Shown here: positions 36,285-45,111 of the stretch, piece by piece
Position numbering within the stretch: position 1 is the stretch's first letter
Layout: each line of letters opens with the position of its first letter
Origin: Enterococcus mundtii
GTDB lineage: Bacteria > Bacillota > Bacilli > Lactobacillales > Enterococcaceae
NCBI RefSeq assembly: GCF_002813755.1
Contig: NZ_CP018061.1
Coordinates: 124,001-188,000, forward strand
DNA length: 64,000 nucleotides
Direction: 5' to 3'
Program-made: the position numbers and the translations under genes
Notes under the pieces: generated by a model
Databases searched by the model: none
What the model was told of the DNA's origin: nothing
Seen by the model: only the letters and a program-made list of their open reading frames with translations

Positions 36285-37067
36285 ATGCACAAAATGAAAA
36301 AAGTACTTTTTGCTGCACTGATCGCCAGCAGTTTCTTTCTTTGTCAGACAGTCCGGGCAGATTCAAGTCAACCAGCATCAGAAACCAGTGAGTCACAGAT
36401 CCAGGAGAGTCAGGAGCCACTAGAGTCGTCACATACACCTCTTAACGAAACTGATCCATCAGATTCGACTCGCTGGGAGAAGTTGGAGCAACAACGTAAA
36501 GAAGTGGAAGATACGTTGGAACAAGCGAAACAACAACTTATCGAAAAACAAAGGGAAATCGATCAAACAGTGAACGACTTAGCAAATCAAGCAGCGAGTG
36601 ATCGCGATGAGTTAGCTGAGAAAATAGCTGAAGAGCGAGAAAAAGCCGAATTAGCAAAACAAAAAATAGCAACTGCGACCCAACGGGCAACCGAAGTACA
36701 AACGGAATTGCAAGATTTAGCAACGTCTACTGTTTCGTCAGTGGATCAGACACAAGCGGATATTCAAGCAGCTCGTACGGAAATCCATGAAAAAGCAGCA
36801 GAAGCTCAAGCGGCAATGGCCGATTTCGAAGCAAGAAAAGCAGATTTGTCTGCCAGTATCGAAAGAATCAAGTCGACCTTACATTCCGCCGGAAAACGGT
36901 CGGTAGAAGCGGGGACAGTTACTGAAACAGAAACAAAAGTAGTGGCAGAACAACCCACGAAGACATTACCAAAAACGACCGATCGTCGGTCAATTTATTT
37001 GTCAGTGATCGGTAGCTTGTGCTTGCTGGTTGTTTTTGTCGGTGCTGTGTATCAAAAAAGAGTTTGA
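36285..37067 (+). CDS. LPXTG-anchored coiled-coil surface protein
   Basis: 260-aa protein exported and attached to peptidoglycan by sortase. Signal peptide (KKVLFAALIASSFFLCQTVRA), a Ser/Glu/Pro-rich linker (~28-70), a long Ala/Glu/Gln/Lys-rich coiled coil (~72-210), then LPKTT sortase motif, a TM helix (SVIGSLCLLVVFVGAVY) and the charged end KRV. ATG 36285 is 8 nt behind AAAGGGGA. Coiled coil only, no adhesin domain recognised; it could be a spacer or stalk-type protein of the cell wall. Monocistronic, with a terminator overlapping its stop. Confidence 0.85.
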   Translation: MHKMKKVLFAALIASSFFLCQTVRADSSQPASETSESQIQESQEPLESSHTPLNETDPSDSTRWEKLEQQRKEVEDTLEQAKQQLIEKQREIDQTVNDLANQAASDRDELAEKIAEEREKAELAKQKIATATQRATEVQTELQDLATSTVSSVDQTQADIQAARTEIHEKAAEAQAAMADFEARKADLSASIERIKSTLHSAGKRSVEAGTVTETETKVVAEQPTKTLPKTTDRRSIYLSVIGSLCLLVVFVGAVYQKRV

Positions 37068-37091
37068 GAGTGACATCTCAAACTCTTTTTT
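37054..37091 (+). terminator. terminator overlapping the surface-protein stop codon
   Basis: AAAAAAGAGTTTGAGA (37054-37069) and TCTCAAACTCTTTTTT (37076-37091) form a perfect 16-bp stem with a 6-nt loop. Confidence 0.9.
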
Positions 37092-37336
37092 GTTGTTTGA
37101 AAACAACGGATTGATTATTGGTCTATATTTATTTTGAAAAATAAATAGTCGGATAATAGATTTTTTCGTTCGTTTTCGTTGTTTTTACTGGTTTTTTGAA
37201 TGTATTCAATCAATGCTTCCTATTTTTTTGGATAAATGGTATACTCGTTTTATTGTTTTTAGATATTTTCTAGAAAATTTACAAAAATAACGATAAACGC
37301 TCTTTCACGAGCGGAGAGAAAATAGGAGTGGAAAGA

Positions 37337-39331
37337 ATGAAAGCATATATGCAACGAATGGGTCGCTCATTGATGTTGCCAGTAGCAGTCTTACCAGCGG
37401 CTTCTTTACTGGTTGGTCTTGCGAATTGGTTCGTAGGAGTAGGCATCAGTAATGCGGGAACGACCTTCTTAATGAATGCGGGGCTAGCGATTCTTAACCA
37501 TCTTGCCTTATTGTTTGCGGTGGGTTTGGCATTGGGAATGTCAAAAGACAAAGATGGATCAGCTGCTTTGGCAGGATTGGTCGCTTACTTGATCCCTCAA
37601 ACCGTTTTATCTGCGGATTCAGTACAAGGATTATTGCATCTGGGAGATCTCACTGAAGTCAATCCGGCTTTCAATACAATGGATAACAATGTATTTGTTG
37701 GAATCGTGGCAGGATTAGTCGCTGCTGCGATGTATAATCGGTTTAGCCAAGTGAAATTACCTATGGCCTTATCATTTTTTAGTGGGAAACGCTTAGTTCC
37801 GATCATGTCTGCCTTGAGCATGTTGGTTATTTCTGCGATATTATTATTTATTTGGCCAACTGTTTATGATGTACTGGTTTCCTTTGGGAAGGGGATTTCT
37901 CAATTAGGGTTTGTCGGTGCAGGACTATACGGTTTCTTCAATCGTTTATTGATTCCAACAGGCTTACATCATGCACTGAATTCTGTTTTTTGGTTCGATG
38001 TGGCAGGTATCAATGATATTGGAAACTTTTTAGCTGGACAACAAGCGTTAGATAGTGGAAAAGCAATAATTGGGCAAACCGGTATGTATCAAGCTGGGTT
38101 TTTCCCAGTCATGATGTTCGGTTTACCTGCTGGGGCCTTTGCTATTTATCAAAGTGCACGTCCAGAAAAGAAAAAACAAGTCGCTTCTTTGATGCTAGCA
38201 GCCGGTTTTGCTGCGTTCTTTACAGGTGTGACTGAACCATTAGAATTTTCATTTATGTTTGTGGCGTGGCCGTTGTATGTTATCCATGCCATTTTTACAG
38301 GAATTTCATTAGCAATCAGTGCCTTTTTCCATTGGACAGCTGGTTTTGCTTTTAGCGCTGGTTTTGTGGATTACTTTTTGTCGTTGCAGAATCCAGTCGC
38401 CAATCAACCATTGATGTTGCTCGTTCAAGGAGTATTTTTTGCAGCTATCTATTATTTTGGCTTCCGCTTTGCCATCAACAAGTTCAATTTGATGACACCA
38501 GGAAGAGAAACAGAAATTGGCGAAGAGACACCTGATATTGCTACGGGAACTAATGAATTTAGCCAACTAGCTGCGGTGATCTATGATGCACTAGGTGGAA
38601 AAGAAAATGTAAAAGCAATCGACAATTGTACGACACGCTTGCGTCTGCAGGTAAAAGACACAGCAAAAGTAAATCAAGAAGCGATTAAACAAACTGGTGT
38701 CCCAGGGGTAAAAGTAATTGATCAAACAAATATTCAAGTCATTGTAGGCACACAGGTCCAATTTGTAGCAGACGAAATGACGAAACTCCAACAAGGTAGT
38801 AAGGTAGCGCAAGAGACCGCTCAATCAATTTCTCACCAAGATGTGCCGGTTTCTGCTTCAAAGACAAGTAAGGAAACATTTGAACTCTATGCACCGGCGC
38901 TCGGTAAAATCATTCCGATCACTGAAGTCGGCGATCCTGTTTTTGCAGAAAAAATGATGGGTGATGGCTATGCAGTCCTGCCGGAAGCAAAAGAAATATT
39001 TGCACCAATCAATGGAACGATCACTAGTATATTTCCAACGAAACATGCACTGGGGATCGAAACAGATAATGGGCTTGAAGTGTTGGTGCATATGGGAATC
39101 AACACGGTTGATTTACAAGGAGAACCCTTCACTCTTTATGTCAAACAAGCACAACGAGTGGAACGAGGTCAATTATTGGCAGTTGTTGACTTAGCGATGC
39201 TAGAAAAAGCAGGCAAACAAACAGATATGATCGTTGTATTTACAAATAGTGAGAAAGTTGAAAGTCTAACCATTGAAAAAAGACCGCTGGTTGAGGCGAA
39301 TGAGGTGATTGGACAAGTCCAGTCATTGTGA
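37337..39331 (+). CDS. PTS EIICBA, N-acetylglucosamine/glucose type
   Basis: 664-aa permease for phosphoryl-coupled sugar uptake with all three domains: EIIC (~1-385; ten TM, GLHHALNSVFWF substrate-region motif and FTGVTEPLEF), EIIB (~395-475; phospho-Cys in IDNCTTRLRLQV) and EIIA (~510-660; phospho-His in VLVHMGINTV). The HHALNS...FDVAGIND pattern resembles GlcNAc-specific NagE-like permeases more than glucose PtsG, so GlcNAc is the first guess. ATG 37337 follows AGGAGTGG; a GTG at 37328 is within the ribosome binding site. Monocistronic. Confidence 0.88.
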   Translation: MKAYMQRMGRSLMLPVAVLPAASLLVGLANWFVGVGISNAGTTFLMNAGLAILNHLALLFAVGLALGMSKDKDGSAALAGLVAYLIPQTVLSADSVQGLLHLGDLTEVNPAFNTMDNNVFVGIVAGLVAAAMYNRFSQVKLPMALSFFSGKRLVPIMSALSMLVISAILLFIWPTVYDVLVSFGKGISQLGFVGAGLYGFFNRLLIPTGLHHALNSVFWFDVAGINDIGNFLAGQQALDSGKAIIGQTGMYQAGFFPVMMFGLPAGAFAIYQSARPEKKKQVASLMLAAGFAAFFTGVTEPLEFSFMFVAWPLYVIHAIFTGISLAISAFFHWTAGFAFSAGFVDYFLSLQNPVANQPLMLLVQGVFFAAIYYFGFRFAINKFNLMTPGRETEIGEETPDIATGTNEFSQLAAVIYDALGGKENVKAIDNCTTRLRLQVKDTAKVNQEAIKQTGVPGVKVIDQTNIQVIVGTQVQFVADEMTKLQQGSKVAQETAQSISHQDVPVSASKTSKETFELYAPALGKIIPITEVGDPVFAEKMMGDGYAVLPEAKEIFAPINGTITSIFPTKHALGIETDNGLEVLVHMGINTVDLQGEPFTLYVKQAQRVERGQLLAVVDLAMLEKAGKQTDMIVVFTNSEKVESLTIEKRPLVEANEVIGQVQSL

Positions 39332-39344
39332 AGCGTGTGTGAGT

Positions 39345-39394
39345 AATAAACGAGTGGAGGCTCTAGAAATTTGGCGGGTCTTCACTCGTTTATT
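39345..39394. terminator. bidirectional terminator between PTS gene and ybjQ-like gene
   Basis: AATAAACGAGTG (39345-39356) and CACTCGTTTATT (39383-39394), 12-bp perfect arms; T-rich after the right arm. Confidence 0.85.
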
Positions 39395-39407
39395 TGTTTT
39401 GATTTTA

Positions 39408-39728
39408 TTAAACCAATCGAACAGCCGTCCCGCTACAAGTGACCATCAACATCCCATTATCTGAACCTAAGACTTCATAATCCATCTTCATCCCGATGAT
39501 CGCATTTGCGCCAAGTGCTTCTGCGCGTTGCGCCATTTCAGCTAATGCTTCTTCTCTTGCTGTCAATAATTCCCCTTCATAACTTTTTGAGCGTCCGCCA
39601 AAAACGTTACGAATCCCTGCACCTAAATCTTTTAAGACGTTGATTCCCGTAATGACTTCACCAAAAACAATTCCCTCATAAGACTCAATGACTTGATGTT
39701 CTACGCTATTTGTTGTTGTAATGATCAT
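39408..39728 (-). CDS. YbjQ/UPF0145 family protein
   Basis: 106-aa small cytosolic protein with the UPF0145 pattern ([46 protein letters not shown]). Family proteins form pentamers with a predicted metal-binding site; cellular role is unknown. ATG 39728 follows AAGGAGTGATC; the frame from 39737 starts inside the ribosome binding site. It stands alone. Confidence 0.88.
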   Translation of the reverse strand: MIITTTNSVEHQVIESYEGIVFGEVITGINVLKDLGAGIRNVFGGRSKSYEGELLTAREEALAEMAQRAEALGANAIIGMKMDYEVLGSDNGMLMVTCSGTAVRLV

Positions 39729-39921
39729 TTTGATCACTCCTTTCTTTAAGGAAAGTATAGCAAATATCTCTTTTTAGTCCTATCTTTATCTTCACATAAA
39801 TAAAAAAACTATCGTTCATTATATCGCATTATTTCCATTACCCATAGGAGTTGATATATACTTAATACAGTATAAAGAAAACCCTTACAAAAAGGGTGCT
39901 AAACTGAAGGAGGGGAATTCG

Positions 39922-40320
39922 TTGAAGAAAAGTATCTTATTGCTTTCTCATAGTAAGAAGGTCACAGACGGCATCAAAGAGATGATTGAACAAATGCAAC
40001 AAACCGATGACGTAGAAGTATTATCACTTGGCGGAATCGAAGAGGGAGAACTCGGTTCTGATCCGATGAAGATCGTTGATGCCGTCAATCAATCAGCCGA
40101 TTCAGCTGCTTATTTTGTCTTTGCTGATCTTGGTAGCGCAGTGATGAATTCAGAATTGGCAAAAGATTTATTGGAGGAAGCCCAACAAAAAAACTACTAC
40201 TTGGTGGATGCCCCCTTAGTAGAAGGAGCCTTTGCAGCTGCTATTACAGCAGGGACAACCGACAATATCGAACAAATCATAGAAGAAGCACGACAAGCAG
40301 GGAAGAAAGGGTGGATGTAA
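39922..40320 (+). CDS. dhaM: PTS-dependent dihydroxyacetone kinase, phosphotransfer subunit DhaM
   Basis: 132-aa EIIA-mannose-type domain that takes phosphate from HPr on His10 (ILLLSHSKKVTDGI) and passes it to ADP bound on DhaL. The GGIEEGELGSDP and FADLGSAVMNSEL segments are typical of DhaM. TTG start at 39922, directly behind AAGGAGGGG. First gene of dhaM-dhaK-dhaL, where more often dhaM comes last. Upstream (39881-39897) is a small hairpin ACCCTT/AAGGGT. Confidence 0.92.
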   Translation: MKKSILLLSHSKKVTDGIKEMIEQMQQTDDVEVLSLGGIEEGELGSDPMKIVDAVNQSADSAAYFVFADLGSAVMNSELAKDLLEEAQQKNYYLVDAPLVEGAFAAAITAGTTDNIEQIIEEARQAGKKGWM

Positions 40321-40321
40321 A

Positions 40322-41305
40322 TTGAAAAAAATCATGAACGAACCTGGGGATATCGTAGAAGAAATGCTAGAAGGGATCGTAAAGAGTTATCCAGAGCTAG
40401 TACATCGTGTAGAAGATTCTCGTGTAATTGCGAAAAATCAGTTGAACGAACAAGTCGGGTTAGTTTCTGGAGGTGGTAGTGGACATGAACCAGCTCACGC
40501 AGGTTTTGTTGGAGATGGTATGTTAAGTGCAGCAGTTTTGGGGGATGTTTTTACCTCACCGACACCTGATCAAATCCAACTAGCGATCAAAGAAGCGGAC
40601 CAAGGACAAGGTGTGTTATTGATCATCAAAAACTATACTGGAGATATATTGAATTTTGAAATGGCAAAAGAGTTAGCTGCTATGGATGAAATTGACGTCG
40701 AAGAAGTAGTGGTCGATGATGACATCGCGGTAGAAAACAGCACGTATACGGCAGGGAAGCGTGGCGTAGCGGGGACTATTCTTGTCCATAAGATTTTAGG
40801 AGATGCTGCCAAAAATGGCGCGAGCTTGACTCAACTGAAGGAATTAGGAGAGCGAGTGGTTGCTGCGACCAAAACAATTGGTGTCGCATTACGGGCTGCG
40901 ACTGTCCCAGAAGTAGGGAAGCCTGGCTTTGACCTAAATGAAGACGAAATCGAATACGGTGTAGGGATTCATGGCGAACCAGGTTATCGTCGAGAAAAAC
41001 TGCAACCCTCTAAATTGTTAGCGAAAGAGTTAGTCACGAAAATTTTGAGTGAATATACTGAAAAACCAAAAGAAGTCGGTGTCTTAGTGAATGGGATGGG
41101 TGGTACACCATTGATGGAACAATTTGTATTCATGAATGATGTGTTAACGTTGTTGAATGAAGAACAGGTGGATGTTACTTTCCATAAAGTCGGTGATTTG
41201 ATGACTTCATTGGATATGCAGGGACTATCATTAACAATGGTTGACTTAACAGAAACCACTTGGAAAGAAGCTTTAACAAGTCACGTAGAAACGATTGCAT
41301 GGTAA
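40322..41305 (+). CDS. dhaK: dihydroxyacetone kinase substrate-binding subunit DhaK
   Basis: 327-aa subunit that binds dihydroxyacetone covalently through His217 (GVGIHGEPGY) as a hemiaminal. SGGGSGHEPAHAGFVG and IIKNYTGDILNF form the substrate pocket. TTG start at 40322, 1 bp after the dhaM stop, behind AAGGGTGG. Acts with DhaL and DhaM to make dihydroxyacetone phosphate, complementing the GlpK/GlpO glycerol route elsewhere in the window. No glycerol dehydrogenase gene is adjacent. Confidence 0.94.
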   Translation: MKKIMNEPGDIVEEMLEGIVKSYPELVHRVEDSRVIAKNQLNEQVGLVSGGGSGHEPAHAGFVGDGMLSAAVLGDVFTSPTPDQIQLAIKEADQGQGVLLIIKNYTGDILNFEMAKELAAMDEIDVEEVVVDDDIAVENSTYTAGKRGVAGTILVHKILGDAAKNGASLTQLKELGERVVAATKTIGVALRAATVPEVGKPGFDLNEDEIEYGVGIHGEPGYRREKLQPSKLLAKELVTKILSEYTEKPKEVGVLVNGMGGTPLMEQFVFMNDVLTLLNEEQVDVTFHKVGDLMTSLDMQGLSLTMVDLTETTWKEALTSHVETIAW

Positions 41306-41319
41306 AGGATGATGAAAAA

Positions 41320-41925
41320 ATGAAGTTGACGGTAAAAGAGATCCAAGCTTGGCTTAACCGCTTTGCTGAAGAGATCAAAGAGAAAAAAGCGTACCTAAGT
41401 GATTTAGATACCCCCATTGGCGATGGGGATCATGGGAATAATATGGGAAGAGGTGTGACAGCCTATGAAGCAGCTTTTCAACAGGAGGCACCTGACACTA
41501 TCAGTGATACCTTCAAGATGTTTTCTATGGCAATGATATCCAAAGTAGGAGGCGCCTCGGGTCCTCTTTACGGTTCTGCGTTTATGAATTTGATGAAAGC
41601 AACAAAAGGAGTAGAGCAGATCGATTCACAAGAACAATTAGGTGAGTTCATCCGTGAAGGAGCGAACGGCATCCAAGCAAGAGGAAAAGCGGAACAAGAA
41701 GATAAAACCATGTTAGATGTTTGGTTCCCTGTAGCTGAAGCACTAACCGCAGGGAATCTTACGAAAGAAGTAATTGAGCAGGCAAAAGAACACACAGCAG
41801 GATTAGTCGCGAAAAAAGGACGTGCTTCTTATTTAGGTGAACGTTCAATCGGACATATTGATCCTGGTGCGGCATCTAGTGCCATCTTGTTTACTACGTT
41901 ATTAGAAATAATCGACGAAATATAA
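41320..41925 (+). CDS. dhaL: dihydroxyacetone kinase ADP-binding subunit DhaL
   Basis: 201-aa helical barrel that holds ADP/ATP-Mg and phosphorylates dihydroxyacetone on DhaK. DTPIGDGDHGNNMGRG gives the Mg-coordinating Asp residues; GGASGPLYGSAF and GRASYLGERSIGHIDPGAAS are the nucleotide site. ATG 41320 lies about 10 nt after AAGGA; a longer frame overlaps dhaK. Last gene of the unit, followed by a dispersed hairpin element. Confidence 0.93.
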   Translation: MKLTVKEIQAWLNRFAEEIKEKKAYLSDLDTPIGDGDHGNNMGRGVTAYEAAFQQEAPDTISDTFKMFSMAMISKVGGASGPLYGSAFMNLMKATKGVEQIDSQEQLGEFIREGANGIQARGKAEQEDKTMLDVWFPVAEALTAGNLTKEVIEQAKEHTAGLVAKKGRASYLGERSIGHIDPGAASSAILFTTLLEIIDEI

Positions 41926-41928
41926 AAA

Positions 41929-42062
41929 AAGTTGGATAGAAGGATCTAACCTCGATAAATCAGGCGCCATCCACAGTGGTTTTAACCTTATGTGGATGAC
42001 GCCTTTTTTAAAACCATTATTTTTTGGTCCGTCCTTTATCCTGTTTAAGGTGAGACAAGTGG
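41929..42062. repeat. dispersed hairpin element, copy 5 (stem type B, degenerate)
   Basis: AGGCGCCATCCACA (near 41962) and TGTGGATGACGCCT (near 41992), loop GTGGTTTTAACCTTA differing from other copies. Right flank TTTTGGTCCGTCCTTTATCC and the terminal GGTGAGACAAG still match. Between convergent dhaL and the Ig-repeat remnant. Confidence 0.75.
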
Positions 42063-42069
42063 TTGTTTG

Positions 42070-43047
42070 TTAGATATTCCCAATGCCACCGCCCAATTCT
42101 GGACGATTGATTTCATCAACCACTGAGACTGTTACCGTTTTTTCGACTCTTGGATCTTCTGTTACGCCAAATGTCACGGCAAATTCGCCAGTTTTGTTTG
42201 CTTCAATCGAGGAATGCTTCACGTAAACATTTGCCTTTTGTCCAAGGAGAGTCACGGCATTTGCGCCGGTTGCTTGGATCAGTGAGAGGTCATCCGTTTG
42301 ACCTAACTGGACAGTTGCATCGAATGCTTGCAAAAAGAATCTGGAAGGAACGTAGTTATCCGAAGTGACGGTAAGATTGACAGTTTTAGTAAATAAACTT
42401 GAGTCTCCTTTGAGACCGAATGTAACAGTGTAATTTCCTGGCTCAAACTTGATTGTGGAGTGTTTGATTTCTACAGGCAAGGAATGTCCTAAAATATCAG
42501 TTGCCTTGGCATCAGTCATGATGATCAACGTTTGTTCGTCCAATTGGTCGATCGAGACAGTAGCATCCGATGCGTCGACAAAGTAAAGATTTTCTTGCTC
42601 GTTCCCTGCGTCATTAGTAACTGTGACTTGGACTGTCTTACGGATCTTTGGTTCTTCTTTGATCCCTAAAACGATTTGATACGTACCAGGGGTATCATTC
42701 ACTACATTTGATTTCTTGATCACAACATCTACTGGAGAGCCGCCAGAAGTCAGCGCTTGCGCATTTGTTGCTTGAAGGGTAGCTGCTTCATCTACTTGCC
42801 CCACCGGAACCGTTGCATCCTCAGCAGTTAATTGATAAATACCATAAGTCGGACAGTCTTCAAGTTTATCGACGATAGTGACTGTGATCTCTTTTTCTAC
42901 TGAAGACATGATGGTCGTGCCGATCGTTGCTTGATAGATGCCTGGAGTGTCTTGTACATTGGCTGACTTGATGATCGGAGGGACTTCTACGCCAATTGAA
43001 TTTGTGATGCGGGCATGAGAGGCTGTTTGAGTTATTAACGTAACGAC
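42070..43047 (-). pseudogene. 5'-truncated gene for a protein with Ig-like (DUF5011-type) repeats
   Basis: The frame holds one partial and three full ~75-residue repeats ending in TVxVTVxD: consensus DATVxLGQ...A..L..Q..V.VKHS....TG.Y.VTFGV..D....KTVTVTV. A formal ORF starts at ATG 42909, but repeat homology runs in the same frame up to about 43047 (VVTLITQTASHARI), where it stops without a start codon, signal peptide or earlier repeat. The C-terminus ends at GGIGNI without LPXTG or a TM. So the first part of a surface protein appears lost. It could also be a repeat reservoir. Expression as a cytosolic fragment is unlikely to be useful. Confidence 0.7.
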
Positions 43048-43216
43048 AATTATGTAATTAAAGAAAAAATGGTGCGTGCAATAAGAAGAACATTTTTCAA
43101 CAGATTGAGCAATGGAATCAATAAAGGCTTCTTCAATTCAATCGATTTCCGCTTAGTTCAAGATTAAAAAACGATGTTATTTTTTGTCGTTCGAATGATC
43201 AAGAAAAATTTTTTTG

Positions 43217-43245
43217 TTGACAAAAAAAACAGTGCGTTCTAAGAT
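43217..43245 (+). promoter_or_regulatory. tyrS: promoter of the tyrS T-box transcript
   Basis: TTGACA (43217-43222), 17 bp, TAAGAT (43240-43245). Confidence 0.85.
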
Positions 43246-43251
43246 AGGAGA

Positions 43252-43492
43252 TAGATGAATAAGGAATTAGACGATGAATAAAACGAAGTAGTGGATAAAG
43301 CCAATGTTTCAGAAAGCTAGTGGTTGCTGTGAACTAGTACATGCTTTAGCGCGAATTACATTTTAGGAGTCTATGGCATGAAGCCACGCGACAGCGTTAA
43401 ATGTTAGAGAGATATGTTTGGAAAACAAACATATAATTTGGGTGGTACCGCGAATTTTCGTCCCTTGACTTGATTGTCAAGGGATTTTTTTG
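43252..43492 (+). promoter_or_regulatory. tyrS: tRNA-Tyr T-box leader
   Basis: The T-box sequence TGGGTGGTACCGCG lies at 43439-43452, followed by the terminator CCCTTGAC/GTCAAGGG (43462-43483) and T7. Upstream GAATTACATTT (near 43358) offers a UAC (Tyr) specifier codon. Uncharged tRNA-Tyr should favour the antiterminator and permit tyrS transcription, linking this synthetase gene to tyrosine depletion by the decarboxylase. Confidence 0.93.
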
Positions 43493-43564
43493 TTGTCTGC
43501 CCGGTAATAAATGACATGCTGGCAGGGACCTGCTTTCATAAAAAAAGATATGGAGGGAAATGTT

Positions 43565-44821
43565 ATGAATATTATTGATGAATTAACTTGGCGTGATGCC
43601 ATTAACCAACAAACCAACGAAGAAAGACTTCGCGAGCTTGTTGAAGAAAAGAGTATCTCGCTTTACTGTGGTGTCGATCCAACAGGAGATTCGATGCATA
43701 TTGGGCATTTGATCCCGTTCATGATGATGAAAAGATTCCAATTAGCAGGGCATCATCCATACATCCTGATTGGTGGAGGAACTGGAACGATCGGTGATCC
43801 AAGTGGACGGACAAGCGAACGTGTTTTACAAACGATGGAACAAGTCCAACATAATGTGGATGCATTATCGAACCAAATGCGCAAACTTTTTGGGAAAGAT
43901 GCCAATATTACATTTGTGAACAACTATGACTGGTTATCAAATATTTCTTTATTAGAATTTTTAAGAGACTACGGAAAAAACTTCAACATCAATACGATGT
44001 TAGCGAAAGATATCGTGGCAAGTCGTTTGGAAGTCGGAATTTCATTTACCGAATTTACTTACCAAATCTTGCAATCGATCGACTTCTTGCACTTACACAG
44101 AACATACGATGTGCAATTACAGATCGGTGGAGCTGACCAATGGGGAAACATCACTGCTGGTTTAGATCTGATCCGTAAATTGGAAGGACCAGAAGCGGAA
44201 GCCTTTGGGTTGACGATCCCATTAATGCTAAAAGCAGATGGAACAAAGTTCGGAAAAACTGCCGGTGGTGCAATCTGGCTAGACCCTGAAAAAACATCCC
44301 CTTACGAATTCTACCAATTCTGGTTGAATCAAGATGATCGGGATGTTGTGAAATACTTGAAATTCTTTACTTTCTTATCACAAGAAGAAATCAATGAATT
44401 AGCGAAAAAAGTGGAGACAGAACCTGAAAAACGTGAAGCACAACGCCGTTTGGCAGAAGAAGTGACACGTTTTGTCCACAGCGAAGAAGACTTACAAGAA
44501 GCGCAAAAAATCACAGCTGCATTGTTCTCTGGAAATATCAAAGAACTAAATGCGTCAGAAATCGAACAAGGCTTTGGAAACATGCCGAATGTAGAGATTT
44601 CAAGTACCCCTGAAAATATCGTGGAACTACTTGTTTCCACAAAAATCGAGCCATCAAAACGTCAAGCGCGTGAAGATGTGTCGAACGGAGCTATAAGTAT
44701 TAACGGTGATCGCGTAACCGATTTAAATTTTGTCATTGATCCAGCTACAGAATTTGATGGTAAATTCGTAGTGATCAGAAAAGGGAAAAAACGCTACTTT
44801 TTGGCCAAAGTAGTTGATTAG
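43565..44821 (+). CDS. tyrS: tyrosyl-tRNA synthetase of the decarboxylation cluster
   Basis: 418-aa class I synthetase charging tRNA-Tyr. HIGH motif in DSMHIGHLIPF, tyrosine pocket segments GGADQWGNITAGLDLI, KMSKS equivalent KFGKT, and a C-terminal S4 domain (SNGAISINGDRVTDLNF). ATG 43565 follows GGAGGGAAATG; the frame back to 43511 has no support. As in other enterococci a tyrS copy precedes the tyrosine decarboxylase gene; it is thought to act as a tyrosine sensor and safeguard. Confidence 0.95.
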   Translation: MNIIDELTWRDAINQQTNEERLRELVEEKSISLYCGVDPTGDSMHIGHLIPFMMMKRFQLAGHHPYILIGGGTGTIGDPSGRTSERVLQTMEQVQHNVDALSNQMRKLFGKDANITFVNNYDWLSNISLLEFLRDYGKNFNINTMLAKDIVASRLEVGISFTEFTYQILQSIDFLHLHRTYDVQLQIGGADQWGNITAGLDLIRKLEGPEAEAFGLTIPLMLKADGTKFGKTAGGAIWLDPEKTSPYEFYQFWLNQDDRDVVKYLKFFTFLSQEEINELAKKVETEPEKREAQRRLAEEVTRFVHSEEDLQEAQKITAALFSGNIKELNASEIEQGFGNMPNVEISSTPENIVELLVSTKIEPSKRQAREDVSNGAISINGDRVTDLNFVIDPATEFDGKFVVIRKGKKRYFLAKVVD

Positions 44822-44925
44822 AATTTAGTAATTTTTTACCTTGTAAAAGGTCTATTCCATTACAAAATTCCAATTTTTGAAACTTATCCTAATAGTTACG
44901 CCGGTTGTCGTTAATACAATCATGA

Positions 44926-44962
44926 GGAGAGAATTTACATTTGTAAATTCCCTCCTTTTTTT
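44926..44962 (+). terminator. terminator between tyrS and the decarboxylase gene
   Basis: GGAGAGAATTTACA and TGTAAATTCCCTCC with T7; suggests the decarboxylase gene has its own promoter in 44963-45111 or depends on read-through. Confidence 0.85.
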
Positions 44963-45111
44963 AATTTTTATCAATTGTACCAACAATTCAAACAATTAAA
45001 AGCATTAAAATGAAATGAGAAAAATAGGAAAAGTGATATTTACAGAAATAAAAAACAGGTGTAATCTAAGCCTCGACAAAATTTAAAAAATTATTTTAGG
45101 AGGGTTTCTAA

